A DNA stretch of 64,000 nucleotides from Nymphaea colorata (GCF_008831285.2 NC_045143.1:11047503-11111502), one strand, 5' to 3'; counted from the stretch's first letter, positions 1 to 11,680 are shown. Made by a program: numbers and translations. The notes: generated by a model not told the origin, from the letters alone.

Positions 1-322
1 CATGGTACTGACCTAATGGTTATCTGGCAAATTATTGAATAGTTATGACTTGATTAGGGAGCATTTTTTTTTGTGAGCTTTCAGTTTGCAAGCACCTCAT
101 ATATGACTCGTGCATTTATGTGTCAAAGGTTGCAGATTTATAGGTCCTTAGAGGGTCTCTTGTTAGTTCTTATGCACATGCCAATGGCTCTCACTACTTG
201 CTTTCTGTTTACCTTTCTTTTCTGGGAGGGGTGCATAAACTTCAGAGTTCAGAGATAATATTTTGACAATTCTAAATATCATGAAACTCTCCACTTCTAT
301 TATCAGAATGTCTATATTTTTG
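1..322. other. Anonymous AT-rich flank
   Basis: No open frame here resembles a known protein and no splice-bounded exon is convincing. It could be intron or upstream sequence of the RGG-rich gene further right, since that gene's 5' exons were not found. Confidence 0.3.
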
Positions 323-809
323 AATGTTTAAGAACTTGCAGAGTCGACTCGTTTTTGGCTCAGTTGACTCAGCTTGAAGTCAACCCACTAGGGGAATTGT
401 GTTATCCAAAACCTGGAAAGACTTGGCCTAAATCATTTTGCTTTTCCAAAATTCGGTGATAGTTGTTGACTTTAGTGCTTGTTTTATTGTGTTGCTTCTT
501 ATTGATATATTGGTACTTTATACTCAATTATGTCGAAGTATGCAACTGTAAAGTAGCTTAACTGTCTGGTTTTTATTATTGCATGAGTATATATAATTTA
601 GTCATGGTTTTACTTGATGATAATTTGACTTATTTCTGTACAAATAATCAGGTCATTCGACAAGCCTTTGTATGTTTAAACGACAAATGTATATCATTTT
701 TCTTTGAAAAATAATAGTTAACAGAACCTGACATGGGTCAATGAGTTGACCTCCCAAGTCACAAATCCATAATGGTGAATTTCCCGAGTCATTGAGTTTT
801 AAAACATTG
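323..809. mobile_element. Non-autonomous hAT-like element, family C (diverged copy)
   Basis: The left end reads GAATGTTTAAGAAC and the inverted right end reads CAATGTTTTAAAAC. Both are followed inward by GACTCG-type motifs. The same termini bound the better-preserved copy at 17604-18037. No target duplication remains visible here, so the borders are approximate. There is no coding capacity. Confidence 0.45.
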
Positions 810-1813
810 TTTTCTCGTGGGAAAATTTGGAGAAAGTCTCATAAGTTTACAAAAACATTAAAATATAAAAAGTAACATAAAGATTGTGGAATTTTATGTC
901 TTCCACTGTTTACCTTACATAAATTTTGGTACAAATCTAAAACAATTATTAAAATGTGAAAAAGTAAAAAAAATTAAATATGTTATTTCTAACATATTTT
1001 TCCTATAACTTCAATATTTTCATTTCAGCATTTCTCTTCAAAATCTCACATTTATTTTCTCATTTTCTTTCTTTTTCTTTTTCTTTTTTGAAAAAGGTTA
1101 TATTTGTGACAAAAGTTCCTTAATATTTGTTATATCACATTTGCACGGGCTTGACTGATATGAGTGCAAGTGCGGTTACCACTTTGACACTTTTTGAAAA
1201 AAAGTTGGGGGATACAGTAAGACTATATATTTATTTGAGATTGAGCATACCGAGTAGGTCGGGCACTTGCGGCTATCACTCTATGCTCCAACTCTATGTG
1301 ATGCTCACATCCTTGGTGGTAGCTAGATTGGTTGTTTGAAAACGTCTCTGTACTCCTCAAGTATGCATTGCAGGTCTAGGGGATACTGCCACTGTTCAGC
1401 TCCTCCTTTTTCCCAATTCTCCCTCTTGGTTGTCATCTCCAATGACATGCAAAAAGCCATGCTAGGCATATAAATATGTTCACCACTGTCTTTGCTTTTT
1501 CTTTTGCCATATGATTGCTTTTTTGCACCGTAGGAGTCAATTTTTCACCTTGGTGACTGAAGTTCATAGTCATGCCCATGAAATCCGATGTAACCTAGCC
1601 AAGAGTTCTTGACCACTGGATCCCTAATACCACGTCAGGTCCTCCCATTGGCAATACATATACATCTAACTTGAACTCAGCTCCCTGCAGCTGTAAATGC
1701 AAGCCCAGACATCTGCCTTCACTTTTTTATCACACTGAAAACACCAGCTACGGAGCTACCACATCAAGACCCGGTTCTTCCTGAATTCTGCATCCTGTTT
1801 TGGCAGTCCATTG

Positions 1814-3056
1814 CTATGTCACCAGGGTGCACCGTTTTTGGACCTGCAACCGCGTCGACGCGACGCGGGTGTGACTCAGATTCGCACCCAAATCGCACCA
1901 TGTCAGGGAGGTAGGGAGAGAGGGCAGCAGGGAGAGAGAGAGAGAGAGTGCGAGAGAGTTGGGAAGGAGAGAGACAGTGCAGGAGAGAGGGCATGAGAGC
2001 TTGCGGGAGAGAGAGTGCAGACAGACAGGGGAGACAGACAGAGAGCTCGGGGCAGAGGGAGAGGGACGACACGATTTGGGGGAATAAGGAGAGCAAGGGT
2101 GAGGGGGACTGAAGGTGAGACGAAGAGACGGCGAGTGAGGAGTGCAGGAGGAAGAGAGTGCAGACTGAGAGGGCTCGGGTGAGACAGGGTGAGAAGGAAG
2201 GGGAAAACAAATGGTAGAGAGAAAAACCTAGTTACCCTAATCGTTGCCGCACTGCACCGTGCCGCCATCGCTGCTCCTTCCTCCACCTTCTTCTTCTCTA
2301 TGTCGGATGCTCACTTGTGGAATAAGAGGGCAACAAAGAGGGAGACAGAGAGGAAGACGAGGAAGGGGAACCCATATCGGGCTTCCTCTTCGAGCGATGG
2401 AGTTCGGGTCTGGGTCTAGATCCCTATCCAATCCGACCTACCCAAAACAAAAATCGTTACAGGAATAATCTCTCAATGATAAACCCTACTTGTAAGTAAT
2501 TTCCGGGTCTGTGCAATGGACCTGACCCACAATCTGACCCCCACTGATTATTAGTAGTTTTTAACCTCATATAGATTCCTTATTTATCTCTTTCATTTAA
2601 CTAGATCCTTTTTCTTATTGCAATGGTTACCAAAAACTGCAAATCACCGAGGAATGGAAAGTGTGATAGGGGAATCTTGACATTCTTTTTTTCCTCCCCC
2701 AAAATATTTTTTCTAAGGATCTAGTGGAAGCAAGAAGTTAATAAAATTATAAAATGCAGTTGTTGATCATCTCAAAACTATAAGTATGACTGTAGGAACT
2801 GTGAACTCAAAACTAGAGTATATTTCTTGTTGAATTGATGATTGATAAAGATATCATGATTAGCAAATTGCAATTTTGATTTTGTTATTTAATAATTTTG
2901 TGGTTTATAGATAATTTGTTGTCATATATATTATATAATAATGATAATAATAATAATAATAAATTAATAATAATAAATACTCTCGCTGCACCACCGCACC
3001 TAAATTCTTTGGGATGTGCCGCACCGGCACCGGCACCCTGTACTTTGGTGACATAG
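1814..3056. mobile_element. Non-autonomous hAT element, family B, inserted in gypsy protease
   Basis: The exact 8-bp direct repeat GTCCATTG (1806-1813 and 3057-3064) flanks a 1243-bp insert whose ends are inverted copies of CTATGTCACC. The 8-bp duplication is the hAT hallmark. Subterminal GGTGC/GCACC-rich motifs lie at both ends (about 1826-1900 and 2985-3050). The inside holds a GA-rich purine run (about 1905-2215), a GC-richer stretch (2240-2430) that looks like plant 5' leader sequence, and AT-rich DNA. It has no transposase. The gypsy protease reads on either side, so the insertion is younger than the gypsy element. Open frames on both strands here (1764-2468) are low-complexity and not called as genes. 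Confidence 0.88.
1911..1950. repeat. (GA)n-rich tract
   Basis: A GAGAGA run interrupted by single-base changes opens a purine-rich stretch of about 300 bp inside the family B hAT element. Confidence 0.75.
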
Positions 3057-4280
3057 GTCCATTGACACAAAATTTTGTATGCCCCACATCTATTAAGACG
3101 CTGACCAACTTCCCAATAATTCTGCTGGGTATTCTCATCACTTAGGCCACGTCTACACCTGCTAGAGCGTGCAGTGATATCTCAGGTTTCTCCTCCTCTT
3201 CAGGAAGCTGCTCTGAAGCCTCCTCATATTCTTAACCAGTATCTTCAATGATACATATGGAGGGTGTGACACTGATGTCCTGGGCTTCACTCTTATCACA
3301 ATGATAACACAACCCCCTTCACCTCCTCTCCTTCATTTGTTCGGTAGTGGTTTGTTTGATAACCATTCTTTTGGGCTGCTGACATCTCATTGCTTTTGCC
3401 CTACTATCACTCTTATCTTTTCCATCAATCTCGACCTTCCCTTGCCTTGCTCGCCTCCACATGATTCTAGGCTGTGCAATCTTATTCGGCAAAGTTTTTT
3501 CTCCATTAGTCTCAGGACCTCAAAGCGCTCCAGCAAATACTTTGGGGGGTGGCCTGCACCTCCATTTTTATGCTCTCCTTCAATCCCCCAATGAATGCCC
3601 CTGGTAACGCTTTCTTAGGCCACTCCATTACCATATTGCTGACGCTTCCAACATAGACTGGTATTCTCTCACAGACCCATTATGCATGATACTCCACATT
3701 TCAATGTTGCAGTCTACATATGCAGGACCAATTCTGATCGTGAGAGCCCTTTCAAATTCCGCCCAACAAACCACCTCTCCTTCTAGGTGGACGGCAGATA
3801 GGGTGATCCATTAGTGCTATGAAATCGACTGTCATGCAAAGAATTGCTCTGTCTAGAATATCCAATTGAGTGCATCTTCTCCTTCAAACTTAGGGAAATC
3901 GAGTTTGGACCCTCTTACTTGGGAGAAGATGGTCTCCTCATTGTCCTCACATCGTGGAATGTGCAATGGAGCCCTCTCTGTTTCCATCTAACATGCTGTG
4001 TTCTTGTTGAAACACTCTGCCCCTTTCCTTTGATCCGTCCCGCCAAAGCAGTTGCTGCAACATCATCTTGACCTCCTGCTGGTCGCCTTGAGTATCTGTC
4101 ATCCATGAGTCGAGGCCTGCTAATCGCCTACCAATATCTTGTTGTCACTGCCTGATGGTCTCCATCCGTCCTTCGAGTGTTCAATTTGTGGCATCCATTT
4201 GTTGTTTAAACCTGTCCATGGCTGCTGTAACATCCTTGATGGTGACTCTCTATGCATTCGTCCCTTGGATCAAGGGTCTG

Positions 4281-4293
4281 GGCTCCGATACCA
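4281..4293 (-). other. Retrotransposon primer-binding site (tRNA-iMet type)
   Basis: On the minus strand, TGGTATCGGAGCC starts two bases beyond the LTR end. It differs by one base from TGGTATCAGAGC, the common plant primer site complementary to the 3' end of initiator methionine tRNA. It fixes the minus orientation of the gypsy relic. Confidence 0.85.
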
Positions 4294-4295
4294 GT

Positions 4296-4820
4296 TGATA
4301 CCCAGGGAATGCTAGAGCTTTTCTTTTTCCTGTCTAGAGGGCCGACTCTGCACAGAGTTGAAGAACCTCACACAAACTCACACACACTAATAAAAAAATT
4401 TTCCACTTTGAGGGGGAAATTCCTGCAGCCCTTAGCAATCTGTCATTACGTTTTCAATTATTACCCTAACCCTAGTTACATCTTATATAGGGATGGACAG
4501 TGTAGGGTCGGGTCCTTGATGGATTGAAACTCTCACAGTGGCTTCTCCAAGCCCATACTAGTAAGTAACCTGATATTTAACAAAGAGATATTTTTAAAAG
4601 AACTGTAAGAAAAAACTTTGTCAACTATGGTTTTGGATCTAATGACTACTCAGCCCTATTTTCAATGGTGTTCTTGTATCACACACATTTAAGGGAAAGA
4701 CATGGATCACAGAGCCTTGCATCTAGCGAACCATTCTAATCTGACTCAGTATTGTTGTTAATTTGTTAAACAAAAGAAAAGAACTGCTACTAATACTATC
4801 TTATTAGTTTTATTGTATCA
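4296..4820 (-). repeat. Ty3/gypsy LTR (525 bp)
   Basis: The LTR is bounded by the inverted repeat TGATAC...GTATCA. On its left are a primer-binding site and gag. On its right is a polypurine tract. One LTR thus has the signals of both a 5' and a 3' LTR. No second full copy was seen in the window. Confidence 0.75.
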
Positions 4821-4865
4821 ACCCCTCCCCCCAAAAATGCACCTTGTCCTCATAATGCATCGGCT
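4821..4865 (-). other. Polypurine tract and last codons of gypsy pol
   Basis: Minus-strand reading gives GAGGACAAGGTGC, then a G-rich run ending at the LTR border. GAGGACAAG (E-D-K) just before a polypurine tract is common at the end of plant gypsy pol. Only about 45 bp of this side survives; beyond 4870 nothing pol-like was seen. Confidence 0.6.
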
Positions 4866-5188
4866 TACGGTTTTCATTGACCATTTCATATGTGGAGATG
4901 GTACTGCATGTTCTGTTGTTTAGTAAAATCCAGTTTATGGATTTAAATTGAAGAGTTATTCAATTGCCTTTTTGGTTAGCTTGACATATTTGTGTAGTTT
5001 TCTTTTTCTGTCATCATAATGCATTGGCTTTTTAAGACTGGTATCAAACTGGACCTTGACCTATTTTTGCATTCATATCAGTCTCATTATATGGGATCAT
5101 CTAACATGAATTCTGTAGTCAAAAGCAGGCCTAGGAGGGCGCACACACACACACTCACACTCACACTCACACACACATATATATATAG

Positions 5189-5338
5189 GAATTGAAATCA
5201 GCCGGATGCCTCTACGGTGGGATGGTCTTTTTTCTTTTAGCAACGACTTTTAGTGATGGAACACAGCATTTGAGATAGTTCTTAGCAACACAAAATAAAA
5301 AAACCATCTGGCCACAAAGGCAGTCAACTGATTTCAAT
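5189..5338. mobile_element. Foldback MITE-like palindrome
   Basis: Two arms of about 65-75 bp (GAATTGAAATCAG... and its inverted partner ending CTGATTTCAAT) form an imperfect hairpin with almost no loop. It is flanked by (TA)n on both sides. No protein is encoded. The (TA)n flanks hide any target duplication, so the superfamily is unknown. Confidence 0.6.
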
Positions 5339-5788
5339 ATATATATATATATCACTAACGGTGCTCCTAGAGTGCCTAGACCACCTTGTGAGAACCAAGG
5401 TGGAATTGTGCAGGTTGTATTATTGCTATCTCAGACCTTATATTATTTATCCAGCATGATTTATTAGTTAAGAATGATGGTTTAGATTGTGTCTGTTGGA
5501 CATATATTAGAAACAACAGTTTCAAGTCCTGAACATGGGCACATTGGGGCCCATTGATTTTCAAGTAATTAAGAATTTAAGATACCCATGTTTACTCTAT
5601 AATTATATGAGCTAATACTTGTTTTGTAATGAAAAGTGTATGCAGTTATATTTAAACGGTTGGAGAACAAAAAATATATTTATTAAAAACATAAGCTTCT
5701 TGTAAGTGGGTCTAGGCGTATATATAGTATATACATATATTTTCAACAAATATTTCAATTTATTTTCAAAATAGTGTTAACTAAAAAG
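5339..5788. other. Anonymous AT-rich DNA
   Basis: No credible exon or element end was recognised between the foldback element and the next hAT insertion. The last 8 bp (CTAAAAAG) are the left target duplication of that insertion. Confidence 0.4.
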
Positions 5789-6738
5789 TTATGTCACATG
5801 AGTGCAGGGTGCGACAAATCCCAAAAGAATTTCAATGTGGGTGCAAATATATATATATAATACTCAAAAACAGCTTTCGGTAATAACTAATATATATGAT
5901 ATATATTAGCGGCATATGTAGGAAAGGAATATATCTTAGCTGCACAGGTAGGAGACTAATATATAACTCAAGAGCAGCATCTCACATGACTTTTTAGCTG
6001 CACGGCTGCCAGATAAAACTCATACAAGCACAAACAAAAAAGCTAATAACTAATATATAACTAAGATATACTAATAACTAATATATAACTAAGAACAGCA
6101 TTGCTCAACAGAAAAAGCATGGATCAGACAGAACAGCAAGACTAAAGTAAACTAACAAATAACATTATAACAACTAAACGACATAAAGAAGCAAAATAAG
6201 ACAAAATATCTTAACGAAAAGAAATAACAACAATGAAAAAGTGGAAAACAGCAGAGCAGCATTTGCAAATTGGGGCAAATCAGTAGGAAATAGGCCGACA
6301 CATGAAATAAACTAGATATAAACATGAAAACATTCGGAAGAAACAAAAAAGAATGAAAAGATTTGTAAAATCACGTTGTTATCTTCGATTCACAAGCTCA
6401 CTGTCACTGTCTGTCGCTGTTGCCGATTCAATCGCCGTCGTCAAACACTAAGGTTGCCAAGGGATGAAGGAGGGAGGGCTTTAGGAAAAAATCAGATTCT
6501 TGCCAAAGGAGTGGTCGGAAAAAAGGGGGGAGGTAGAGGCAGGTGGGCGGTGCACTAGCTCATGCGTGAAAGGGTTAAAACCTAAACGTGTGAGCCTAAG
6601 TCACACGGGTGCGCCAACTATGGTGGCGGACCCGCACCCCCACCCGCATCGGTGCGGGCGCGGCCGACATGACATCAAATGAGTTTTGGCTGTTCTGGAA
6701 AATGTTTTGGCCAAGTTTTCATTGTTATATCAGTCAAG

Positions 6739-6772
<34 letters not shown>

Positions 6773-6982
6773 TGCCCTCGGCACACGTGCAGACAAAAAT
6801 CATCCAAGTTTGTGTGCATAAAAAAAATCATCTAAGCCTATGCAGTCAGCCGCACCGGACTCACTTGGTGCATTTGTGGCTCGTCTAAGGCGAATCCGCA
6901 CCCACACGCGTTGCGTCGACGTGCATGCAGGCGAGACGCGATGTGCGTGTGGGCACTTAACTCACGCATGCAGGTGACTTAG
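5789..6982. mobile_element. Non-autonomous hAT element, family B, second copy
   Basis: The exact 8-bp repeat CTAAAAAG (5781-5788 and 6983-6990) flanks this 1194-bp segment. Its left end reads TTATGTCACATG and its inverted right end reads CTAAGTCACCTG, matching the ends of the copy at 1814-3056. It shares the subterminal block with AGGGTGC and TCCCAAA(A)GAATTT. Inside are a 25-bp tandem motif (TAATAACTAATATATAAC, about 6040-6090), CG-rich GGTGC blocks at 6590-6670 and 6850-6960, and an (AT)n run. A gene-like stretch at 6370-6560 has no recognisable product. Confidence 0.88.
6740..6769. repeat. (AT)n microsatellite
   Basis: About 30 bp of pure alternating AT lies within the second family B hAT element. 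Confidence 0.9.
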
Positions 6983-7217
6983 CTAAAAAGTAACACTGAG
7001 TAAAAAATAAAAAAATTTCCAGAAAGATGATATCTCTTTTTCTCAAAAAGGTAACATGTTTACCTTTTTTGTGCATCTTTAGACATTTCAATAACTATTT
7101 TCTAATATTTAGCAGTATAAAGTACAATATATGTGTTTGCTTGTGTGTTTGTATGTTTCGAAGAGAGAGTTATAAGAAATTTAACAATTTCCTTTTTTCA
7201 ATGATAGAGATTGGCAG

Positions 7218-7272
7218 CTAAAAGTTGTACCTGCCATCTCCCTTCTTGGAGAACTACTTTATTGAATACAGG
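7218..7272 (+). other. Possible upstream exon of the RGG-rich gene
   Basis: A 55-bp interval between TTGGCAG and GGGTGTGT is open in the frame that would join the next exon in phase. It encodes no recognisable motif and rests only on splice-like borders and phase. Confidence 0.25.
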
Positions 7273-7366
7273 GTGTGTGTTCACACGAGAGTGTGTCAAT
7301 ATAGATATCTATATATCTAATAGAATTTTAATTTGAAATGTATTTTTCCTTCCTTCCATTCCATAG

Positions 7367-10300
7367 GGGTTGTTTAGTGCCTCCGAATAGTCCACCAGGC
7401 TACAATCTGGTGGATCCATTCAGGATGTATAGAGCTGTGGACAGGTAGGTCAAGGTTGACTTTTCTCCCCTCTTTAAATCATATAAAGGTGTTTGGGAGC
7501 TGAAGTTTGGCTCAATGAACTTCATTTACTATATAGGAACACCTGCGCCATGCCAATCATCTCTCTTTGGAAGAAAAATTATCTGGACTATGAAGTGCAT
7601 GCTTAATGTGTTGATTGACATTAGGAGTTTGAACACCACACGTTCACGTCCTCTTTTGCCTTCTTTTTTGTACCAAAAATGACCTTCGAAGTTTTCCATT
7701 GAATATCCTCTTGAAAAACATCTCATTGCTATGATAGGTTCATTGCATGTTCTTTAATACTTCTTTCCTTTGAATTTGTTAGTTATATGTAATTCGATAG
7801 TCACACGAAATTGAGTTTTTACAAAAAAAAAAAGCACATTAATAATGCGAAAAATAAGTCAGCAGAAAAAAAACAAAAAATGTTTTTTTTGGAAAAAAAT
7901 GCCAAAATGAGAACATGTTTTTTTTTTCAATTTAGGCAAATTTTCCTTTTCTTTAAATACCAAACTGCGTGTTTCTATTTTCAAATTTTTATTTGTTATT
8001 TATGTGCTTATTTTTTTATGTTGTCTTATTAGTTTCTCATTTAATTTATTTTTATTTAATTTTTAACTTTTACTTTTTTTTTAAATTTACCTTTTGCCCT
8101 TTGTTTGAAGTTTGCTATATTATACATGAGAAAAGCCTTGCCATTTCAAATGCAAAAACCCAGTGTTACTTGTATCATACGATAACGTATCGTACAGGTC
8201 GGCAAAACCTATATGTATGCGTTTATGATACATATTTTTCATGTGTATCGTAGGTATATCGGCTGTTGTATGCTACGGATGATACAGCCCGTATCTTACG
8301 TTATGGTGAAATTTTTAAAAAACCTCCGTCTGGTTGATTTTTTTTTTAAACCACCTCTTCCCCTCCATTTCTAACTCGTCTGAGAGTTGTTGGAGGGAGA
8401 CTTTTTTATTGGTTTTGGAGAGAAATTGCCATATAAATTGTCGACTTGGGGGAGGGATCGCCGATTTGAAAGGAGATTTACTTGTGGGAAACTCATTCGT
8501 GTGTTGGAAAAGAGGGCTTTTGTGTTTCTTCTTCTACAAAAGGTATACAATCTCTCAAATTTCAAGTTTTAAGTATCTGTGTATTGTTTTGTAAAGTTTA
8601 CCGTACGTTTCTATTATTTTATGAAGTTATTTGTTTTATTTTTTCAATGTGTTGTCAACATATTATAGCTTATGAATGATGAATGATGAATGTTCATTAT
8701 GTGCTTAATGAATTTTTTATATAGAACACATTCTTCATTATTTTTTATATTTTTTATGAATTAAAAAATAATTTTATGATATATTTACGACTATTACGAC
8801 ACATTACGTTACAGCATATAGGTCGGCTCAAATACATGTTTTGATACACCTTTTACAACATTGTGAAAACAATATTTGTTGTAATATATGGCATCCTTTT
8901 GGATGTATTCACTTTTTTTTTTTCCACAAAGGACAGTATTTTTTTTTTCTCCAACATTCTTAGGGTGGGAAACATGATTGTGTTGTTTTAGCCTGCTGTA
9001 TCTATGGTTGCCTCCCTAACAGTGTAAAGTCTGAAACGAAGGGCCTTTGAATCCTAAGAACCTTCACCTAGCAAGTACGTTGTGGCCATACACTGGAAGA
9101 GGCCAAACCAAAGAGAAGGGATGTGAGAATCTTAAAATGTTTACTCCAACATCCGTAGAAGCCAACTTCAGAACGTTATACTTAGAAATTTGAACCATTT
9201 TGTGCAATCACAGGCCTGAAAAAGTAATGACCTGTCTTTCTTCCTCTCATCGTTACATACCATAATTGTCAACTAGTTGTGTCTATGACCTTAATTGCCT
9301 TCCAGAATGCACAGTTACAGTTATTTTTAAGCCTAATGTCAGTCCATTGATGTATTTATTGTTTGCTTATTTACCCGGCAGCTTGTTTTCTTTTTGGTTT
9401 GGGTTAAATTGGCAAATTATCTTTCTTAGTTATCAAGTGTTAAACAGAATACAAGCTTTTGATCTGTGAGCCGTCCGAAATGCATCACAGCAATCGACAT
9501 GAACACCTTGGTGGTATATATGTTCTGCTAGAACTCTATACATTTGATCTAACAAATATTTACGGCCTTAAAAGTCATTACTTGGTCTAGTTATATCAAT
9601 GGCATGTATTTATAGATACCCTATATTCTTGTTCATTTCTTCATTGTGACTTTGTTTCCAAAGTTCTTTAACGTGCATGGTATAGGTTGGAGCCAGTAAG
9701 TTTTAAATGCTCGGAAAAGATTTCAGTAGTTGAGCTTCTGTATGTTATCATGTTAATTTTGAGTCTTTGACTAGATCAAGAATAAGGGTCATAGGTGCAA
9801 GTTGCAACCAGCACATATAGAGCCATCTGCCTCTACCTCACCAGCCATGTTCGGAGAACTTGAAATTCACGTATAGTGTCATGGGTTTCACTCGAGAGCC
9901 TTGTGCATGTCTACATGAACATCAGAACTGCTTCACATGTGATTGTGTATTTTGTACTTTTGGCAAGCCTTTAGCCAGGCCCCGTCTCTTTTTAATGGCG
10001 TTTTGGAATTGAATCTCTCTTTGATGTACTGTAATATATTTTTCAACCCTGTAAAACTGCAGAATGATCTGGGAGAATACAACGGAAACGATTTGTCTGG
10101 TGGTTCATCTACGCATGGTGATCCCTCTAGCCCTAACGTAGAGCAACTTCCAAAGGTTGTGACTTTGTTTCATAGTTTATATTTTTATTGCTGATGCATG
10201 GATATGTACTGAAAGGTGGTAACTGTGTTTTCTCAGGCTGAGGAAGAGGATTATCTTGATCCTTCTGAAGATGCTCCAAATTCACCACCACCATCCTCAC

Positions 10301-10650
10301 AAGACCAGCCAAAACAGATAGACTCGGAGCAAAATGGAGATGTTGAATATAGGGAACGGGAAAACTTTCCACGGAGGCAGTACCCCAACCCAAGAGGAAG
10401 TGGCCGTGGTGGGCGAAGAGGGTACATGAATGGGCGTGGTGGTCGCGGTAGCAGAGGAGGAGGTTTCCAGAATGGTCGGAACCAATACTATGATGCTGGA
10501 AATAACTATTACCCAAGAAACTATTATGGTCATCCTAGAGGAAGGGGACGTGGTGGTGGAATGATGTACAACAATAGTGGCAGCCAGGCAGCAGCCGGAG
10601 GCCGTGGCATTCAGATGCATGGAGGTGTAGTAGCTGCAGAGCAAGCTTAG
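7367..10650 (+). CDS. RGG/glycine-rich protein, C-terminal exons (5' part not found)
   Basis: Four exons fit GT-AG borders and keep phase: 7367-7444 (GYNLVDPFRMYRAVD), 9795-9870 (EPSASTSPAMFGELEIH), 10063-10155 (NDLGEYNGNDLSGG) and 10237-10650, ending at TAG. The last exon encodes 137 residues. It has an acidic start (AEEEDYLDPSED), then an arginine/glycine domain with RGRGG, GRGGRGSRGGG, YYPRNYYGHPRGRGRGGG and a short Ala/Gly tail. RGG and Tyr-rich tails are typical of proteins that bind RNA or ribonucleoprotein and are often arginine-methylated, so a cytoplasmic or nuclear RNA-associated role is inferred. The overall plan resembles an uncharacterised plant glycine-rich family; I cannot name it firmly. 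The start codon and N-terminal domain lie upstream and were not recognised. The second intron is 192 bp; the first, 2.35 kb, holds a probable transposon. The last two exons are safest; the 7367 and 9795 exons rest on phase and open frame. Confidence 0.72.
8160..8870. mobile_element. Probable non-autonomous DNA transposon in the first intron
   Basis: The ends are roughly inverted (CAGTGTTACTTGTATCA at the left; CAATGTTGTAAAAGGTGTATCA inverted at the right). Between them are dense GTATCGTA/TACGATAC-type palindromic motifs near 8170-8310 and 8780-8840. This pattern is common in plant Mutator- or hAT-like elements. No clean target duplication is seen. Open frames at 8334-8679 match nothing known. 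Confidence 0.45.
8871..9794. other. Intron sequence, nothing else recognised
   Basis: AT-rich intron with several short open frames but no motif or splice-supported exon before the one at 9795. Confidence 0.4.
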
Positions 10651-11330
10651 TTGTTGCCTTTCCTTGGTTTTGAGAAGCTTTTGATGTCATACAGTGGTGG
10701 TAGGTGCCCGCTTAGTTGTAGGGGAAAAAGAGGGGTCTCTGCTTGGACTTGGGTGAAAATGTTGGTGAACTTTATCGATAACTACATAATCCATCTTCAT
10801 CTGATGTTTTGTGGTGTACCAGAGGTATTCATTCTCTCTAACATTGTTGACATATTTAATAGCATCTTTATTGCCCTTTGTGCTTTCTGGCCTTCGTAGT
10901 TAGGGCGAAGAGTAATAGGTTTTATATTTTTCCCTTGTTGGGAAAACCCTCGTAAAAAAGCGCATGGCAATTTAACTCTTCCTCTTTGCATCTGAAGAGT
11001 TTCATATTTCATACCAAACAGGAGCCAATCATGGGCCTCTGCATTGTCATCATGATGTTTGTTCTTCTGTGGAAAAATCTTAGTTGTCGTTGCCAGTTGG
11101 GATGGTCTCTTCATATAGCCACTTCCCTTGATTTCATCTCGCACTATTAGACTTGCTAGTCCAATGACTCCAATCACGTGAATGTTTCAATGCAGTCAGT
11201 CATGTTATTTGAACTAGGGTTGGTGACAGACGCTATTGATGCTTGCTAAAGGGCGTTTCTGATTTGCCGGCATGTTGAAGGCTTTCTGTGTAATCTCCAT
11301 CATTCTAATGAAAGCAGCTGTGATTGACAT
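10651..11330. other. 3' UTR of the RGG-rich gene and flank
   Basis: Non-coding sequence follows the TAG. The 3' UTR probably covers the first few hundred bases, but no single canonical AATAAA was pinned. Confidence 0.4.
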
Positions 11331-11335
11331 CTTTG

Positions 11336-11368
11336 CTCTCTCTCTCTCTCTCCCTCTCTCTCTCTCTC
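11336..11368. repeat. (CT)n microsatellite
   Basis: CT run with one CCC interruption; no gene association is evident. Confidence 0.9.
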
Positions 11369-11646
11369 GCTGGCAGGTCAAGAGCTTCAAGTTTCTGTCT
11401 AGGTACGAATGGTGTAACGTTTTTAGCATGTCTGTTCCGTCATGTGATGATGGATTGCTGAAAGCTTTTCCATGTTCTTTTTCAGATGCTTAGAATTTGG
11501 CCTTCATTCAACACCTTAGATGTGCTGCATTGCGGACTTTGTTCTAACCATGTTCAGTGGTTTAGATTTGTTATCTAAAAAAGTCCTCAGTACAGATATA
11601 AAAGGGGCAGGAAACAGGTCGGCTACGATGCCTATCTTGATAGATT

Positions 11647-11680
<34 letters not shown>

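Larger units (their letters stand above)
1200..4295 (-). pseudogene. Ty3/gypsy retrotransposon internal region (gag-protease-start of RT), degenerate
   Basis: Read on the minus strand, a gag begins at an ATG near 4219 (MDRFKQQMD) and continues with broken frames through a capsid-like stretch (KFEGEDALNWIF, FERALTIR, GSVREYQ; about 3930-3620). Remnants of a CCHC zinc knuckle follow (SPGHQC, about 3280). An aspartic-protease region starts near 3170 (ISLHALAG, VLIDVGHTKF, where families have DSGS or DTGS). It resumes left of the hAT insertion as YVLPMGGPDVVLGIQW (about 1680-1620). The beginning of reverse transcriptase is visible near 1300-1220 (ARPTRYAQSQ). The rest of RT, RNase H and integrase is missing. 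Many stops and frameshifts show it is dead. The order fits a plant chromovirus-like gypsy element; exact lineage is not resolved. Confidence 0.82.

Noticed and set aside
1764-2468. Several overlapping open frames on both strands
   Set aside because: They arise from a GA/CT-rich low-complexity tract inside a hAT element and show no domain.
10133-10644. Two minus-strand frames opposite the RGG exon
   Set aside because: Antisense shadows of the Gly/Arg-rich coding exon.
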